DNA of 64,000 nt, from NCBI GenBank assembly GCA_910589125.1, contig CAJURX010000001.1:124001-188000 (forward strand). Reading direction: 5' to 3'. The notes beneath the pieces were generated by a model. The model saw only the letters and a program-made list of their open reading frames with translations, made no database searches and was not told where the DNA came from. Positions 53,951-62,525 of the stretch are shown here, piece by piece. Origin of the DNA: an uncultured Eggerthellaceae bacterium. GTDB taxonomy: Bacteria > Actinomycetota > Coriobacteriia > Coriobacteriales > Eggerthellaceae. The stretch's first letter is position 1, and each line of letters starts with the position of its first letter. A program made the position numbers and the translations under genes.

Positions 53951-54919
53951 ATGCCCATGCATGATACGGACCTGAAGCGATTCAGCGGGGTCATCCCTCC
54001 CGTCATCATCCCGCTCAAAGGCGATCGAACGCTCGACCGCGAGGCATTCAAGACCAGCATCGACCGCATGATAGATGCCGGCGTAACGGGGTTGTTCTTC
54101 CTCGGCTCGAGCGGAGAGGTCGTGTTCCTCACTGATGAGCAGCGCATGGAGGTCTTGGAGGTCGCGCTGGAGATCGTGGACGGGCGCGTGCCTGTGCTCG
54201 TAGGCGTCATCGACATGGAGACCATGCGCGTGATCGACCAGGCGAAGCGCGTCTCGAAGCTGCCGATCGATGCGCTCGTGGCAACGGCCCCCTTCTACGC
54301 CTTGGGTGGCCCGCATGAGAACGAGCGCCACTTCCGCCAGATCCGCGAGCATACGGACCTTCCGCTGTTCGCCTACGACCTCCCGGTCAGCGTGCACACG
54401 AAGCTCCAGCCCGAGATGCTCATGCGCTTGGGCAGGGATGGCGTCATCCAGGGCGTCAAGGACTCCTCAGGAGACGACGTGGCGTTCCGCTGGCTCTTGC
54501 TCGAGAACGAGGATGCGGGACATCCCTTGCAGCTGCTCACCGGTCATGAGGTGGTCGTTGACGGCGCGCTGCTCGGCGGAGCCGATGGATCCGTCCCAGG
54601 GCTCGCGAACATCGACCCAGCAAGCTATGTGGAGCAATGGAAGGCTACCCAGGCGGGTGACTGGGAGAAGGTCGCCAAGATCCAGGATCACCTCGCACGG
54701 CTCATGATGATGACGCGCAAGGTCACGGCGACGGTCGGATTCGGCGCGGGCGTGGGCGCGTTCAAGACAGCGCTCTGGCAGATGGGCGTGTTCAACACCA
54801 ACCAGATGCGCGAGCCTGTGCAGGCGCTCACTGGTGACGACGTCCGCTCCATCGTGCATGTGCTCAGAGCTCAAGGGTTGATCCCCAAGGACTCCCTCAT
54901 CAACTTCGATTGGGACTGA
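53951..54919 (+). CDS. N-acetylneuraminate lyase / DHDPS family protein (NanA-like)
   Basis: This 322-residue class I aldolase carries a Schiff-base lysine in GVKDSSGDD, the catalytic tyrosine in FAYDLPVS, and the substrate-binding GSSGEVVFL loop in place of the TTGE of DapA. It lies at the end of the transporter operon. The most economical role is cleavage of N-acetylneuraminate to ManNAc and pyruvate, feeding the AGE epimerase and ROK kinase at 35651-38241. A different 2-keto-sugar-acid substrate is possible. ATG 53951 is preceded by an AGGAGC site; it is followed by an intrinsic terminator. Confidence 0.7.
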   Translation: MPMHDTDLKRFSGVIPPVIIPLKGDRTLDREAFKTSIDRMIDAGVTGLFFLGSSGEVVFLTDEQRMEVLEVALEIVDGRVPVLVGVIDMETMRVIDQAKRVSKLPIDALVATAPFYALGGPHENERHFRQIREHTDLPLFAYDLPVSVHTKLQPEMLMRLGRDGVIQGVKDSSGDDVAFRWLLLENEDAGHPLQLLTGHEVVVDGALLGGADGSVPGLANIDPASYVEQWKATQAGDWEKVAKIQDHLARLMMMTRKVTATVGFGAGVGAFKTALWQMGVFNTNQMREPVQALTGDDVRSIVHVLRAQGLIPKDSLINFDWD

Positions 54920-54954
54920 GCCATCCCTGAGCACGCATCAAGATAGGACATGAG

Positions 54955-54990
54955 AGAAGGGCTGCAACATCTGTTGCAGCCCTTCTTGTT
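54955..54990 (+). terminator. Intrinsic terminator of the ABC transporter-lyase operon
   Basis: A 14-base-pair stem AGAAGGGCTGCAAC/GTTGCAGCCCTTCT with an ATCT loop, followed by TGTTCG, 36 bases after the lyase stop. Confidence 0.9.
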
Positions 54991-55043
54991 CGCACGATGG
55001 CGGGTGCTCGGCATCAACGAGACGTTCCTCATCCGGGTTCCCC

Positions 55044-55114
55044 GTAGGGGCGCAGCTCGCCTGCGCCCGCAGCATCGGTCCAAACGGACGGGCGCACATG
55101 AAGTGCGTCCCTAC
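55044..55114. repeat. Composite REP-like element (two hairpins, GTAGGG...CCCTAC ends)
   Basis: A 71-base element with inverted ends GTAGGG and CCCTAC. The left hairpin is GGGCGCAG-CTCGC-CTGCGCCC; the right is GGGCGCAC-ATGAA-GTGCGTCC. It has the same layout as 43541-43638. Confidence 0.7.
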
Positions 55115-55243
55115 ATCAGCCAAGGGAGATGCCCGCACATCCCCAAAGGGGCACAGCTTGCCTGCGACCGATGCATGCACCCTCAGCATTGCCCTCAGCG
55201 CATGCGCCGTGCTCGCGCTCCTGCCGCAAGCGCACCAAGGTCT

Positions 55244-55978
55244 CTACGCCACGTCCAGCTTGGCCGCTGCCGCCGCGTCTAAGACCACGGTGACGTCAGG
55301 ATGCAGTTGGAGCACAGACGCGGGCACTTCGGGCACCACAGGGCCTGTGAAGGCCTCAGAGACGATGTCAGCCTTCCCTTCCCCATTCGCCACGACGAGC
55401 ACCTTGCGCGCCTTCATGATGGTCCCGATGCCCATGGTCACCGCGCGACGGGGAACATCCGCCACATCATCGAACAGGCGGCTATTGGCCTGGATGGTGC
55501 TCTCGGTGAGGTCTACCGGATGCGTGGCCACCGGGAAGTCCTCGCACGGCTCGTTGAATCCGATATGGCCATTGTGGCCGATGCCGAGCACCTGGATATC
55601 GATCCCGCCCGCATCCTCGATCTTCGTCTCGTACGCATCGCACATGGCCTCGAGGTCCGCTGCGCAGCCATCCGGCAGGTTCGTGCGAGCCTTGTCGATA
55701 TCCACCTTGTCGAAGAGGTTCTGATCCATGAAGTAGCGGTAGCTCTGATCATGGGTGCCCGGAAGGCCCACGTACTCATCCAAGTTGAACGTGGTCACGT
55801 CAGCGAAGGACACCGTGCCGCTCGCAGCATCCTCAGCCAGGCATGCATACATGCCGATGGGCGTGGAGCCCGTGGCAAGGCCAAGGACGCATGCAGGATC
55901 ATCTTGCATGACGGACCCGACGACGTCCGCTGCAGCCCTGCTCATTCCCTCGTAATCCTCTGCGATGATGAATTCCAT
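55244..55978 (-). CDS. nagB: Glucosamine-6-phosphate deaminase
   Basis: NagB isomerises and deaminates glucosamine-6-phosphate to fructose-6-phosphate and ammonia. The 244-residue protein has GLATGSTPIGMY, TFNLDEYVGL, and the active-site block GIGHNGHIGFNEP. ATG 55978 starts the family N-terminus MEFIIAEDYEGMSRAAA. It uses the NagA product and completes the amino-sugar route encoded in this window. It converges on the lyase operon, so it is separately transcribed. At 244 residues it is the short, allostery-poor form. Confidence 0.95.
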   Translation of the reverse strand: MEFIIAEDYEGMSRAAADVVGSVMQDDPACVLGLATGSTPIGMYACLAEDAASGTVSFADVTTFNLDEYVGLPGTHDQSYRYFMDQNLFDKVDIDKARTNLPDGCAADLEAMCDAYETKIEDAGGIDIQVLGIGHNGHIGFNEPCEDFPVATHPVDLTESTIQANSRLFDDVADVPRRAVTMGIGTIMKARKVLVVANGEGKADIVSEAFTGPVVPEVPASVLQLHPDVTVVLDAAAAAKLDVA

Positions 55979-56048
55979 TGCGCCGTCCTCTCGTGATGAT
56001 CCGATCCATGCGACCCTATTCTACGCCAGGCACCCCGCGAGCCGCCGA

Positions 56049-58292
56049 TCACGTCCAGAACTGCACGCTCTCGATCAGGTCATGGTATGCCCAGGGATAG
56101 ATATCCGAATACCATCCGGTCTCCGGCACGAAGCAGAGGAGCGCGCTATAGCCCACGCTCAGCGTGACCAGCACGATGAGCGCCTTCGTCAAGAGCGAGC
56201 GGGTGGTCGGCTGCCTCACGATGCGCCCACATCCCTTGCGACGCGCGCGCCACGGGCGATGAGCGTCTGCCGGCATGCGCTCATCGATGTTCTCATTCGC
56301 GATGAATACAAGGAGCACGACCACCGCGAGGAACATGAAGCTGAAATCAGCATAGTAGCGCTGGAGGATCCCCGCCATCTCCGCATCGACCACCGCGATG
56401 GCGACGCCCGAGAGCAGGAGCACGGCGATCACCCCCGTGATGGTCTTGGTCGAGCGCTGCGCATTGCGAAGGGAGAGCAAGGGGCGCAGGAAGAACAGGA
56501 TCCAGAGCACGGGATAGCACCAGAAGATGCCACCGAAGGTGACCTCCTTGATGGTCTGCCCCATGTACGTGGTCGCGAAATGCACCGGCTGCAGATACGG
56601 GAACACGCCTGTCGTCTCAGGCGTCTGGAAGAAGTACGCGAAGAGCGCAGGCGCTATGCGCCCGGTATTCCACCCACGCTGCGTCATGTCATTCACGGTC
56701 AGGTTGTAGTTCGCCCCGAAGTCAGTGAAGCTGCCGAACCGCGCATGGTTGTAGAGCATGATGAGGGCAGCCACCACGATATAGGGCGCGATGAGGCAGA
56801 GGAACTCGCGCAGGCCCTCCTTGGTGGCGATGCGCCTCTTCGTGATGTATGGCCGCCAGAAGAGCGGAAAGGCCAAGAAGGACAGCAGCAGGAGCTGTGG
56901 GCGGCACCCGGCAACGAGCGCCATGCAGAGAGAGCCGAGCCCCAGGAAGAGGCAGCGCTTCGATGAATCCCTCCCGCACATCCAGAAGTACAGCCCCCAC
57001 ACGCTGAACATGAGGCCGCATGCGATGGGCAGCGAATAGAACGTCGGGAACTTGAGCAGGTACATCATGCCGCAGCAGAATACGAATGCCACCTGCACGA
57101 TCAGGTAGATGCCCAAGGTCACACGCTCGAAGTGGTGGCGCGCGAACCTATCCAAGAGAGCCGAGGCGCCACAGATGAACAGGATGCACGCGAAGAGCAC
57201 GCCCAGGGCCGTTGGGAACGGAGAGCCTGTCAGCAGATAGAACGGCAAGTAGAACAGCATGACGGGCACGATGCCGAAGTAGACGTAGTAATGGCCCTCA
57301 TAGTAAGCCACATCGAAGAGGTATCCCTCCCCCGTCTCCTTCTGCGCCTCGTCGCGCGCTCCCTTGTCGTAGGGGTTATCCATCTCCTGCAGCCATCCAG
57401 GAGGCTCTTCTTCGAGATAGAGCTTGCCATGCGCGATCGACTTCGCGAGCTCGGCATATTGCTGAGCGTTGTCGCCGCCCACCTCGAAGCTGTTGACGAG
57501 CGATACGCCATCCCATTCGCCGTAGTTGTAGGTGGAGGTGGCCACACCCACCATGTTCGACCCATAGAACAGGAATGCGGCGCACAGCGCACACTCGATG
57601 GCAACGGCGCTCACGACCCCTATGCGCGAGCGCACGGGATCCTCTCGGATGCGCATCCGGTAGAGGAATGATGAGGGCCGGAACAGGCAGATCAGCGTCA
57701 GCACCCCTGCCGTTACGAGGAAGCGGAGCATGTTGAAGTCGAAGGGGTGGTGGGCATTGAGATAGATCGTGTTCAAGCGCACGGGATACTGGATATCCTC
57801 GCCGACGAGCTCGATCTTGAGATTCGTCACCGTACCCGTAGCATTGATGTTGATGAGCTTGCTCTGATCCGACATCGTGGACACTTCCACGATGGGGATG
57901 CCCTCCGTGTACTCCGTGCTGTCGAAGTAGGTGGTGTGCGCCTCGTCGGTGAACTGGATCTTGAGGTCGAGCACCTGAGCCGGCTGCGCGTGATCGAAGT
58001 CCATCTTGATGTTCTGGACAGTGGTGTTCAGATTCTGGAACTCCACCTCATGGTCGAGCGCCGTCATGCGGAACACATCGTCGACCCCTTCCCGAAGGTC
58101 GATCCGATCCTTCAGGTTGATGGTGTTGAGATGGGCGCTCGTGTAGAAGTTGATGTTGAACACGAACACCTCGAGAGCCAGCGCGATAGCGAGGATGATG
58201 GCCACGCACTTGAGGATATGCCTGATGGGCGCTTCATTCGCAGCGTAGAAGCGCTTGAGGTGATAGACGATGTTGTCTATGAGCGTAGGCAT
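56049..58292 (-). CDS. Large multispanning membrane protein, function unknown
   Basis: This 747-residue protein has one N-terminal membrane segment near residues 25-47 (HILKCVAIILAIALALEVFVF), shown here in part. An extracytoplasmic domain of about 130 residues follows, then at least nine further hydrophobic segments. A large outside loop contains EMDNPYDKGARDE and GYLFDVAYYEGHYYVYFG. This topology resembles GT-C fold glycosyltransferases or related membrane proteins, and acidic residues in the loops are compatible with this. No specific family is recognised. The start codon is only about 8 bases after a perfect TATAAT, with no Shine-Dalgarno sequence, suggesting a leaderless message. It ends 70 bases after the nagB start. 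Confidence 0.8.
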   Translation of the reverse strand: MPTLIDNIVYHLKRFYAANEAPIRHILKCVAIILAIALALEVFVFNINFYTSAHLNTINLKDRIDLREGVDDVFRMTALDHEVEFQNLNTTVQNIKMDFDHAQPAQVLDLKIQFTDEAHTTYFDSTEYTEGIPIVEVSTMSDQSKLININATGTVTNLKIELVGEDIQYPVRLNTIYLNAHHPFDFNMLRFLVTAGVLTLICLFRPSSFLYRMRIREDPVRSRIGVVSAVAIECALCAAFLFYGSNMVGVATSTYNYGEWDGVSLVNSFEVGGDNAQQYAELAKSIAHGKLYLEEEPPGWLQEMDNPYDKGARDEAQKETGEGYLFDVAYYEGHYYVYFGIVPVMLFYLPFYLLTGSPFPTALGVLFACILFICGASALLDRFARHHFERVTLGIYLIVQVAFVFCCGMMYLLKFPTFYSLPIACGLMFSVWGLYFWMCGRDSSKRCLFLGLGSLCMALVAGCRPQLLLLSFLAFPLFWRPYITKRRIATKEGLREFLCLIAPYIVVAALIMLYNHARFGSFTDFGANYNLTVNDMTQRGWNTGRIAPALFAYFFQTPETTGVFPYLQPVHFATTYMGQTIKEVTFGGIFWCYPVLWILFFLRPLLSLRNAQRSTKTITGVIAVLLLSGVAIAVVDAEMAGILQRYYADFSFMFLAVVVLLVFIANENIDERMPADAHRPWRARRKGCGRIVRQPTTRSLLTKALIVLVTLSVGYSALLCFVPETGWYSDIYPWAYHDLIESVQFWT

Positions 58293-58299
58293 GATACGG

Positions 58300-58305
58300 A
58301 TTATA
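58300..58305 (-). promoter_or_regulatory. -10 box of a possible leaderless transcript
   Basis: A perfect TATAAT on the minus strand ends 8 bases before the ATG of the membrane protein. Transcription would begin about one base before or at the A of ATG. No -35 box and no Shine-Dalgarno sequence are visible. Confidence 0.5.
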
Positions 58306-58340
58306 GGGAAAAGCCCGCACCTTATGGGAAGGCACGGGCT
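58306..58340 (-). terminator. Intrinsic terminator of the spc operon after adk
   Basis: A 12-base-pair stem AGCCCGTGCCTT/AAGGTGCGGGCT with two G-U pairs and a CCCAT loop, followed by TTTCCC, 30 bases after the adk stop. The T-tract abuts the TATAAT of the next gene. Confidence 0.85.
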
Positions 58341-58369
58341 ACATTCTCGGAAGGATCGGTCGTGTGGCC

Positions 58370-58996
58370 TTACAGCCCCAGAGCCGCCTTCACATCCGCA
58401 TATACCACAGCAGGATCGCGATCGCCATCGATCGTGATCAGGAGGTCACAGCCACGATAGTAGTCCACCAGCGGGCTCGTGGACTTCTCGTAGACATCCA
58501 ACCTATTGCGGACGGTGTCCTCGTTATCATCGTCACGCTGATACATCTCGCCACCGCACACAGGGCATGCTGCATCCGCAGCCGTGCCGATATGCCCGCA
58601 CTCCCTGCACATGCGGCGAGAGCTCAGGCGTCCGACGATGACCTCAGGGTCCACGTCGATGAGCAGCGCAGCATCCAGCGGGCGACCCAGATCGGTCAGC
58701 ATGGAATCCAGCGCCACCGCCTGCGTGGTGGTGCGCGGGAAGCCATCCAGGATGACGCCCTTCTCGGTATCGGGCTGCTCGATGCGCTCGCGCATGAGAT
58801 CGATGATCAGGTCATCGGGGACCAGGTCACCTGCATCCATGAACGCCTTCGCCTTGAGGCCGAGCTCGGTCTCATCCTTCACAGCCTGGCGCAGGATGTC
58901 ACCTGTGGAGATGTGGCACAGCCCCTCATCCTCCACCAGCTTCGCGGCCTGCGTGCCCTTTCCGGCACCGGGCGCTCCCAGCAATACGATATTCAT
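58370..58996 (-). CDS. adk: Adenylate kinase (zinc LID form)
   Basis: Adk interconverts ATP plus AMP and two ADP. The 208-residue long-form protein has LGAPGAGKGTQA (P-loop), DGFPRTTTQA, and a LID domain with CRECG and CPVCGG, two CxxC pairs that bind zinc as in Gram-positive enzymes. ATG 58996 follows secY by 22 bases. In many genomes map and infA come next; here a terminator and an unrelated gene follow. Confidence 0.96.
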   Translation of the reverse strand: MNIVLLGAPGAGKGTQAAKLVEDEGLCHISTGDILRQAVKDETELGLKAKAFMDAGDLVPDDLIIDLMRERIEQPDTEKGVILDGFPRTTTQAVALDSMLTDLGRPLDAALLIDVDPEVIVGRLSSRRMCRECGHIGTAADAACPVCGGEMYQRDDDNEDTVRNRLDVYEKSTSPLVDYYRGCDLLITIDGDRDPAVVYADVKAALGL

Positions 58997-59018
58997 GAGC
59001 TGATTCCTTTCACCAAGG

Positions 59019-60302
59019 CTACTTGAAGAACCCGTCGTAGTTGTGCATCTTCAACTGACTCTCGACCTTGCTCATCGTATCCAGCGCAACGCCGATCATG
59101 ATGAGGATGGACGTGCCGCCGAACGACTGGATCAGCTGGTTGTTCGTGAAGAAGAAGATGATCGTCGGGACCACGGCGATGACCGCGATGAACAGGCCAC
59201 CGGGAAGCGTGATGCGACGAAGCGTGTTCTTGATGTACTGGACCGTAGCAGACCCCGGCCTGACGCCTGGGATGAAGCCGCCCTGCTTGCGGATGTTGTC
59301 CGCCGTCTCCTCCGGATTGAACACCATGGAGGTGTAGAAGTACGCGAAGAACACGATCAGGAGCAGCGTCAAAAGCCAGTTCAGCCAGCCGGTGGTGCAC
59401 CAATCCGCGAATGCGGTCAGCCAGTCCACGTTGAAGATGGCAGCCAGCTGCGCCGGAAGGTACAGGATGCAGCTGGCGAAGATGATCGGGATGACGCCTG
59501 CCGCATTCACCTTGAGCGGGATGTAGGTGTTCTGGCCGCCCAGCATCTTCCTGCCCTGCACGCGCTTGGCGTAGTTCACGGGGATCCTGCGCTGTGCGCG
59601 CTCGACGAAGATGATCATCGGGATGCATGCGATCACCACCGCCAGGATGAGGATGGTGAGCGCGATGCCCATGCCCAGATCAGCCGTCAGGTTGATGGAC
59701 GAGAAGATAGCCGACGGAACGCCGCTCACGATGCTCACGAAGATGATCAGCGACATGCCATTGCCCACGCCGCGCTGCGTGATCAGCTCGCCCATCCACA
59801 TGATGAAGGCGGTGCCCGCAACGAGCGTGAACACGATGACGATGCTCGTCACCCAATTCGGGACCTCGCTGTCAGGGAACTCCACGCCGTAGGTCGGCGA
59901 CTGGAACAGGAGAAGGTAGCCGATGGCGTTGATGAGGCCCAGGCCAAGCGTCAGGTAGCGCGTCACCTGGGTGATCTTCTTGCGACCAGCGTCCCCCTCC
60001 TTCGCCCAGCGCCCGACCGCCGGGATGACGCCCTGCATCAGCTGCATGATGATGGATGCAGTGATGTAGGGCATGATGCCCAGCGAGAACACCGAGAAGT
60101 TGGACAGAGCGCCACCTGTGAACAGGTCGAGCATGCTCATGGCCACACCAGAGGACTGATAGGCCGTGGCGAACTCGTGGAACGGGATGCCCGGCACGGG
60201 TATGTACGCGCCGAGCCTGTAAAGCGCAAGGATGGCCAAGGTGAAGAGGATCTTCTTCCTCAGCTCAGGTACCTTGAACGCATCGATGATCGAACTTAGC
60301 AA
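59019..60302 (-). CDS. secY: Preprotein translocase subunit SecY
   Basis: SecY is the ten-helix channel of the Sec translocon, working with SecA (4691-7456). The 427-residue protein has GAYIPVPGIPFHEF in the first periplasmic loop, the cytoplasmic loop residues RVQGRKMLGGQ, and the closing SQLKMHNYDGFFK. The start codon is TTG at 60302, overlapping the rplO stop. GGAGGAAAGG lies about 10 bases upstream. No in-frame ATG gives a full first helix. Confidence 0.96.
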   Translation of the reverse strand: MLSSIIDAFKVPELRKKILFTLAILALYRLGAYIPVPGIPFHEFATAYQSSGVAMSMLDLFTGGALSNFSVFSLGIMPYITASIIMQLMQGVIPAVGRWAKEGDAGRKKITQVTRYLTLGLGLINAIGYLLLFQSPTYGVEFPDSEVPNWVTSIVIVFTLVAGTAFIMWMGELITQRGVGNGMSLIIFVSIVSGVPSAIFSSINLTADLGMGIALTILILAVVIACIPMIIFVERAQRRIPVNYAKRVQGRKMLGGQNTYIPLKVNAAGVIPIIFASCILYLPAQLAAIFNVDWLTAFADWCTTGWLNWLLTLLLIVFFAYFYTSMVFNPEETADNIRKQGGFIPGVRPGSATVQYIKNTLRRITLPGGLFIAVIAVVPTIIFFFTNNQLIQSFGGTSILIMIGVALDTMSKVESQLKMHNYDGFFK

Positions 60303-60745
60303 GGTTCTTCGACCTTTCCTCCAGCTGCCTCGATCTTGGCCTTCGCGGTGGCAGAGATCTTCTCCACCTTGATGGTGAGCGCCTTGGTGATCTCGCCGTC
60401 ACCGAGGATCTTCACCGGATCATCGGTGTGCTTGATGATCCCCTTCGCCTTGAGGGTGTCGCCATCGACGACCTCGCCAGCCTCGTACTTCGCATCCAGG
60501 CGGCTGACGTTGACAGCCTTGTACTCGATGCGATTGGGGTTGCGGAAGCCCGGGAGCTTCGGCAGGCGACGCGCAAGGGGCGTCTGACCACCCTCGAAGC
60601 CTGCGCCCTTGCCACCGCCAGAGCGGGACTTCTGACCATTCATGCCACGGCCAGCGGTCTTGCCAGTGCCAGATGCCGGGCCACGACCAACGCGCTTCCT
60701 CGCCTTGGTGGAACCCTCAGCCGGCTTCAGATCCTTGATCTCCAT
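60296..60745 (-). CDS. rplO: 50S ribosomal protein L15
   Basis: L15 (149 residues) is an assembly protein of the large subunit. Conserved blocks are KRVGRGPASGTGKTAGRG (residues about 18-35), GFEGGQTPLARRLPKLPGF and the C-terminal IEAAGGKVE. ATG 60745 (MEIKDLKP) starts the homologous part; 7 bases of its end lie inside secY. Confidence 0.97.
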   Translation of the reverse strand: MEIKDLKPAEGSTKARKRVGRGPASGTGKTAGRGMNGQKSRSGGGKGAGFEGGQTPLARRLPKLPGFRNPNRIEYKAVNVSRLDAKYEAGEVVDGDTLKAKGIIKHTDDPVKILGDGEITKALTIKVEKISATAKAKIEAAGGKVEEPC

Positions 60746-60832
60746 GTCTTGATTCTCCTTTCGCACCCTTGCGGGCACTCGCTATCTGCTTCTGCGTAGG
60801 CGCTCCTCGCGCCGAGCAAGGGTCGAAGAGCC

Positions 60833-61018
60833 TTACAGCTCTTCGACTTCCACCAGGTGCTTCACCTTGAAGATCATCCCACGGACGCTCTCGTTGTCGG
60901 TGAGCTCCTTGGACTTCCCGATGCGACCGAGCCCCATGGCCCGAAGCGTCAGACCCTGATCCTTGGGACAGCGGATCTGGCTCTTGACCTGGGTGACTCG
61001 AAGCTTCTTCTCAGCCAT
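60833..61018 (-). CDS. rpmD: 50S ribosomal protein L30
   Basis: L30 (61 residues) has the RVTQVKSQIRCPKDQ start and the LGLGRIGKS-like motif (MGLGRIGKSKEL). The small size is normal. It lies between rpsE and rplO in the spc order, 3 bases after rpsE. Confidence 0.96.
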   Translation of the reverse strand: MAEKKLRVTQVKSQIRCPKDQGLTLRAMGLGRIGKSKELTDNESVRGMIFKVKHLVEVEEL

Positions 61019-61021
61019 CTT

Positions 61022-61543
61022 CTACTTCTCCTTCCGGCCGAACATCTCGTCAACCGAGACGCCACGACGAGCAGCGACCTGCTCCGGGCTCTCCATGGCC
61101 TTGAGGCCCTCTGCAGCAGCCTTCACGATGTTCATGGCGTTGCTGGTGCCGAGGGACTTGGTGATCACGTTCTGCACGCCTGCGAGCTCCATGATGGCGC
61201 GCACCGGGCCACCAGCCATGACGCCGGTACCGGGGACAGCGGGCTTGATCAGCACGCGACCAGCGCCGAACTCGCCGATGATCTCGTGCGGGATGGACTT
61301 GTCGTCAGTGATCGGCACCGTGAAGAGGTTCTTCTTCGCATCCTCGGTGCCCTTCTTGATGGCGTTCGGGACCTCCTGGGACTTGCCAAGGCCAACGCCG
61401 ACGCGACCCTTGCCATCCCCCACCACGACGAGCGCGGTGAGCTGCATGCGACGGCCACCCTTGACGGTCTTGGAGACGCGGTTGATGGAGACGACGCGCT
61501 CCTCGAACTCCGGTATTGCCTTTTCCTGTTGTTTGCGAGCCAT
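61022..61543 (-). CDS. rpsE: 30S ribosomal protein S5
   Basis: S5 (173 residues) helps decoding accuracy. It shows VVSINRVSKTVKGGRRMQ, VVVGDGKGRVGVGLGKS, and GTGVMAGGPVRAIMELAGV. The ATG at 61543 is the homologous start. No ribosomal ambiguity mutation can be inferred from sequence. Confidence 0.97.
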   Translation of the reverse strand: MARKQQEKAIPEFEERVVSINRVSKTVKGGRRMQLTALVVVGDGKGRVGVGLGKSQEVPNAIKKGTEDAKKNLFTVPITDDKSIPHEIIGEFGAGRVLIKPAVPGTGVMAGGPVRAIMELAGVQNVITKSLGTSNAMNIVKAAAEGLKAMESPEQVAARRGVSVDEMFGRKEK

Positions 61544-61559
61544 GTGCTTATGATCCCTT

Positions 61560-61931
61560 CTAGAACTTGAGTCCCGCTTCGCGGGCACCGTCTGCTACGG
61601 CCTTGACGCGGCCATGATAGAGATTGCCGCCGCGGTCGAACACGACCTCGGTGATGCCGGCTTCCATGGCCATGGCTCCGATGATGTTGCCGAGCTTTGC
61701 TGCGCCCTCCACGTTGCTGGGCTTCAGTCCGGTCTCCTTGAACTTGGGACCGAGGGTAGAGGCACCGACGATGGTCTTATGGGCCACATCGTCGATGACC
61801 TGGGCGTAGATGTTGTTGTTCGAGCGGGTCACGCACAGACGCGGACGCGCTGCAGTGCCATTGACCTTGCCGCGAACGCGACGATGGCGGCGAGCAAGTC
61901 CTTTCTGGCGCTTGAGAACTGATTTCTGCAT
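61560..61931 (-). CDS. rplR: 50S ribosomal protein L18
   Basis: L18 (123 residues) binds 5S rRNA. Motifs are RRHRRVRGKVNGTAARPRL and VVFDRGGNLYHGRVKAVAD. Normal position between rpsE and rplF. Confidence 0.97.
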   Translation of the reverse strand: MQKSVLKRQKGLARRHRRVRGKVNGTAARPRLCVTRSNNNIYAQVIDDVAHKTIVGASTLGPKFKETGLKPSNVEGAAKLGNIIGAMAMEAGITEVVFDRGGNLYHGRVKAVADGAREAGLKF

Positions 61932-61967
61932 GTTGGTAGCTCCCTTTCGAATGCCGATGGTTCCGGC

Positions 61968-62507
61968 TTATTCCTTGCCAGCCTTGCCAGCCTTGCGACG
62001 TACGTACTCACCCTCGTAGCGGATGCCCTTGCCCTTGTAGGGCTCCGGCTTGCGCCACTTGCGGATGTCAGCTGCGATCTGCCCGACCTGCTCCTTGGAT
62101 GCGCCGGTGACCACGATCTCGTTCTGAGAGGGGACCTCGAAGGTGATGCCCTCGGGCGCCTTCACCAGGACGGGATGGGAGAAGCCAAGCTGCATCTCCA
62201 GGTCGCGGCCCTTGAGGGCAGCGCGGTAGCCGACGCCGATCAGCTCCAGCTTCTTGCTGAAGCCCTCGGATACGCCCTCCACCATGTTGGCCAGAAGGGA
62301 GCGGGTGAGACCCCAGAACGCATTGGTCTGGCGCTCGTCGTTCGCGGGAGAGATGATGATCTCCTCGCCTTCGTGCTTGATGATCATGGACGGCTGGAAC
62401 GTGCGCGTGAGCTCGCCCTTCTTGCCCTTGACCGTCACCGTGGTCCCGTCGATCTTGACTTCCACCCCAGAAGGAACGGCCACGGGCATCTTACCGATAC
62501 GTGACAT
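61968..62507 (-). CDS. rplF: 50S ribosomal protein L6
   Basis: L6 (179 residues) lies near the factor-binding site of the large subunit. It starts MSRIGKMPVAVPSGV and has LELIGVGYRAALKG and the C-terminal PEPYKGKGIRYEGEYVRRK. Confidence 0.97.
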   Translation of the reverse strand: MSRIGKMPVAVPSGVEVKIDGTTVTVKGKKGELTRTFQPSMIIKHEGEEIIISPANDERQTNAFWGLTRSLLANMVEGVSEGFSKKLELIGVGYRAALKGRDLEMQLGFSHPVLVKAPEGITFEVPSQNEIVVTGASKEQVGQIAADIRKWRKPEPYKGKGIRYEGEYVRRKAGKAGKE

Positions 62508-62525
62508 ACCTCTTCGCTCCTTCCC

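Larger units (their letters stand above)
54920..55243. other. Intergenic region with terminator and REP-like repeats
   Basis: This 324-base region between the lyase and nagB (convergent) holds the intrinsic terminator (54955-54990), a full composite REP-like element (55044-55114) and a degenerate third hairpin around 55144-55170. No gene is supported in it. Confidence 0.7.

Noticed and set aside
54920..55243. A small gene in the gap after the lyase
   Set aside because: Open frames here lack ribosome-binding sites and overlap the REP-like hairpins and terminator.
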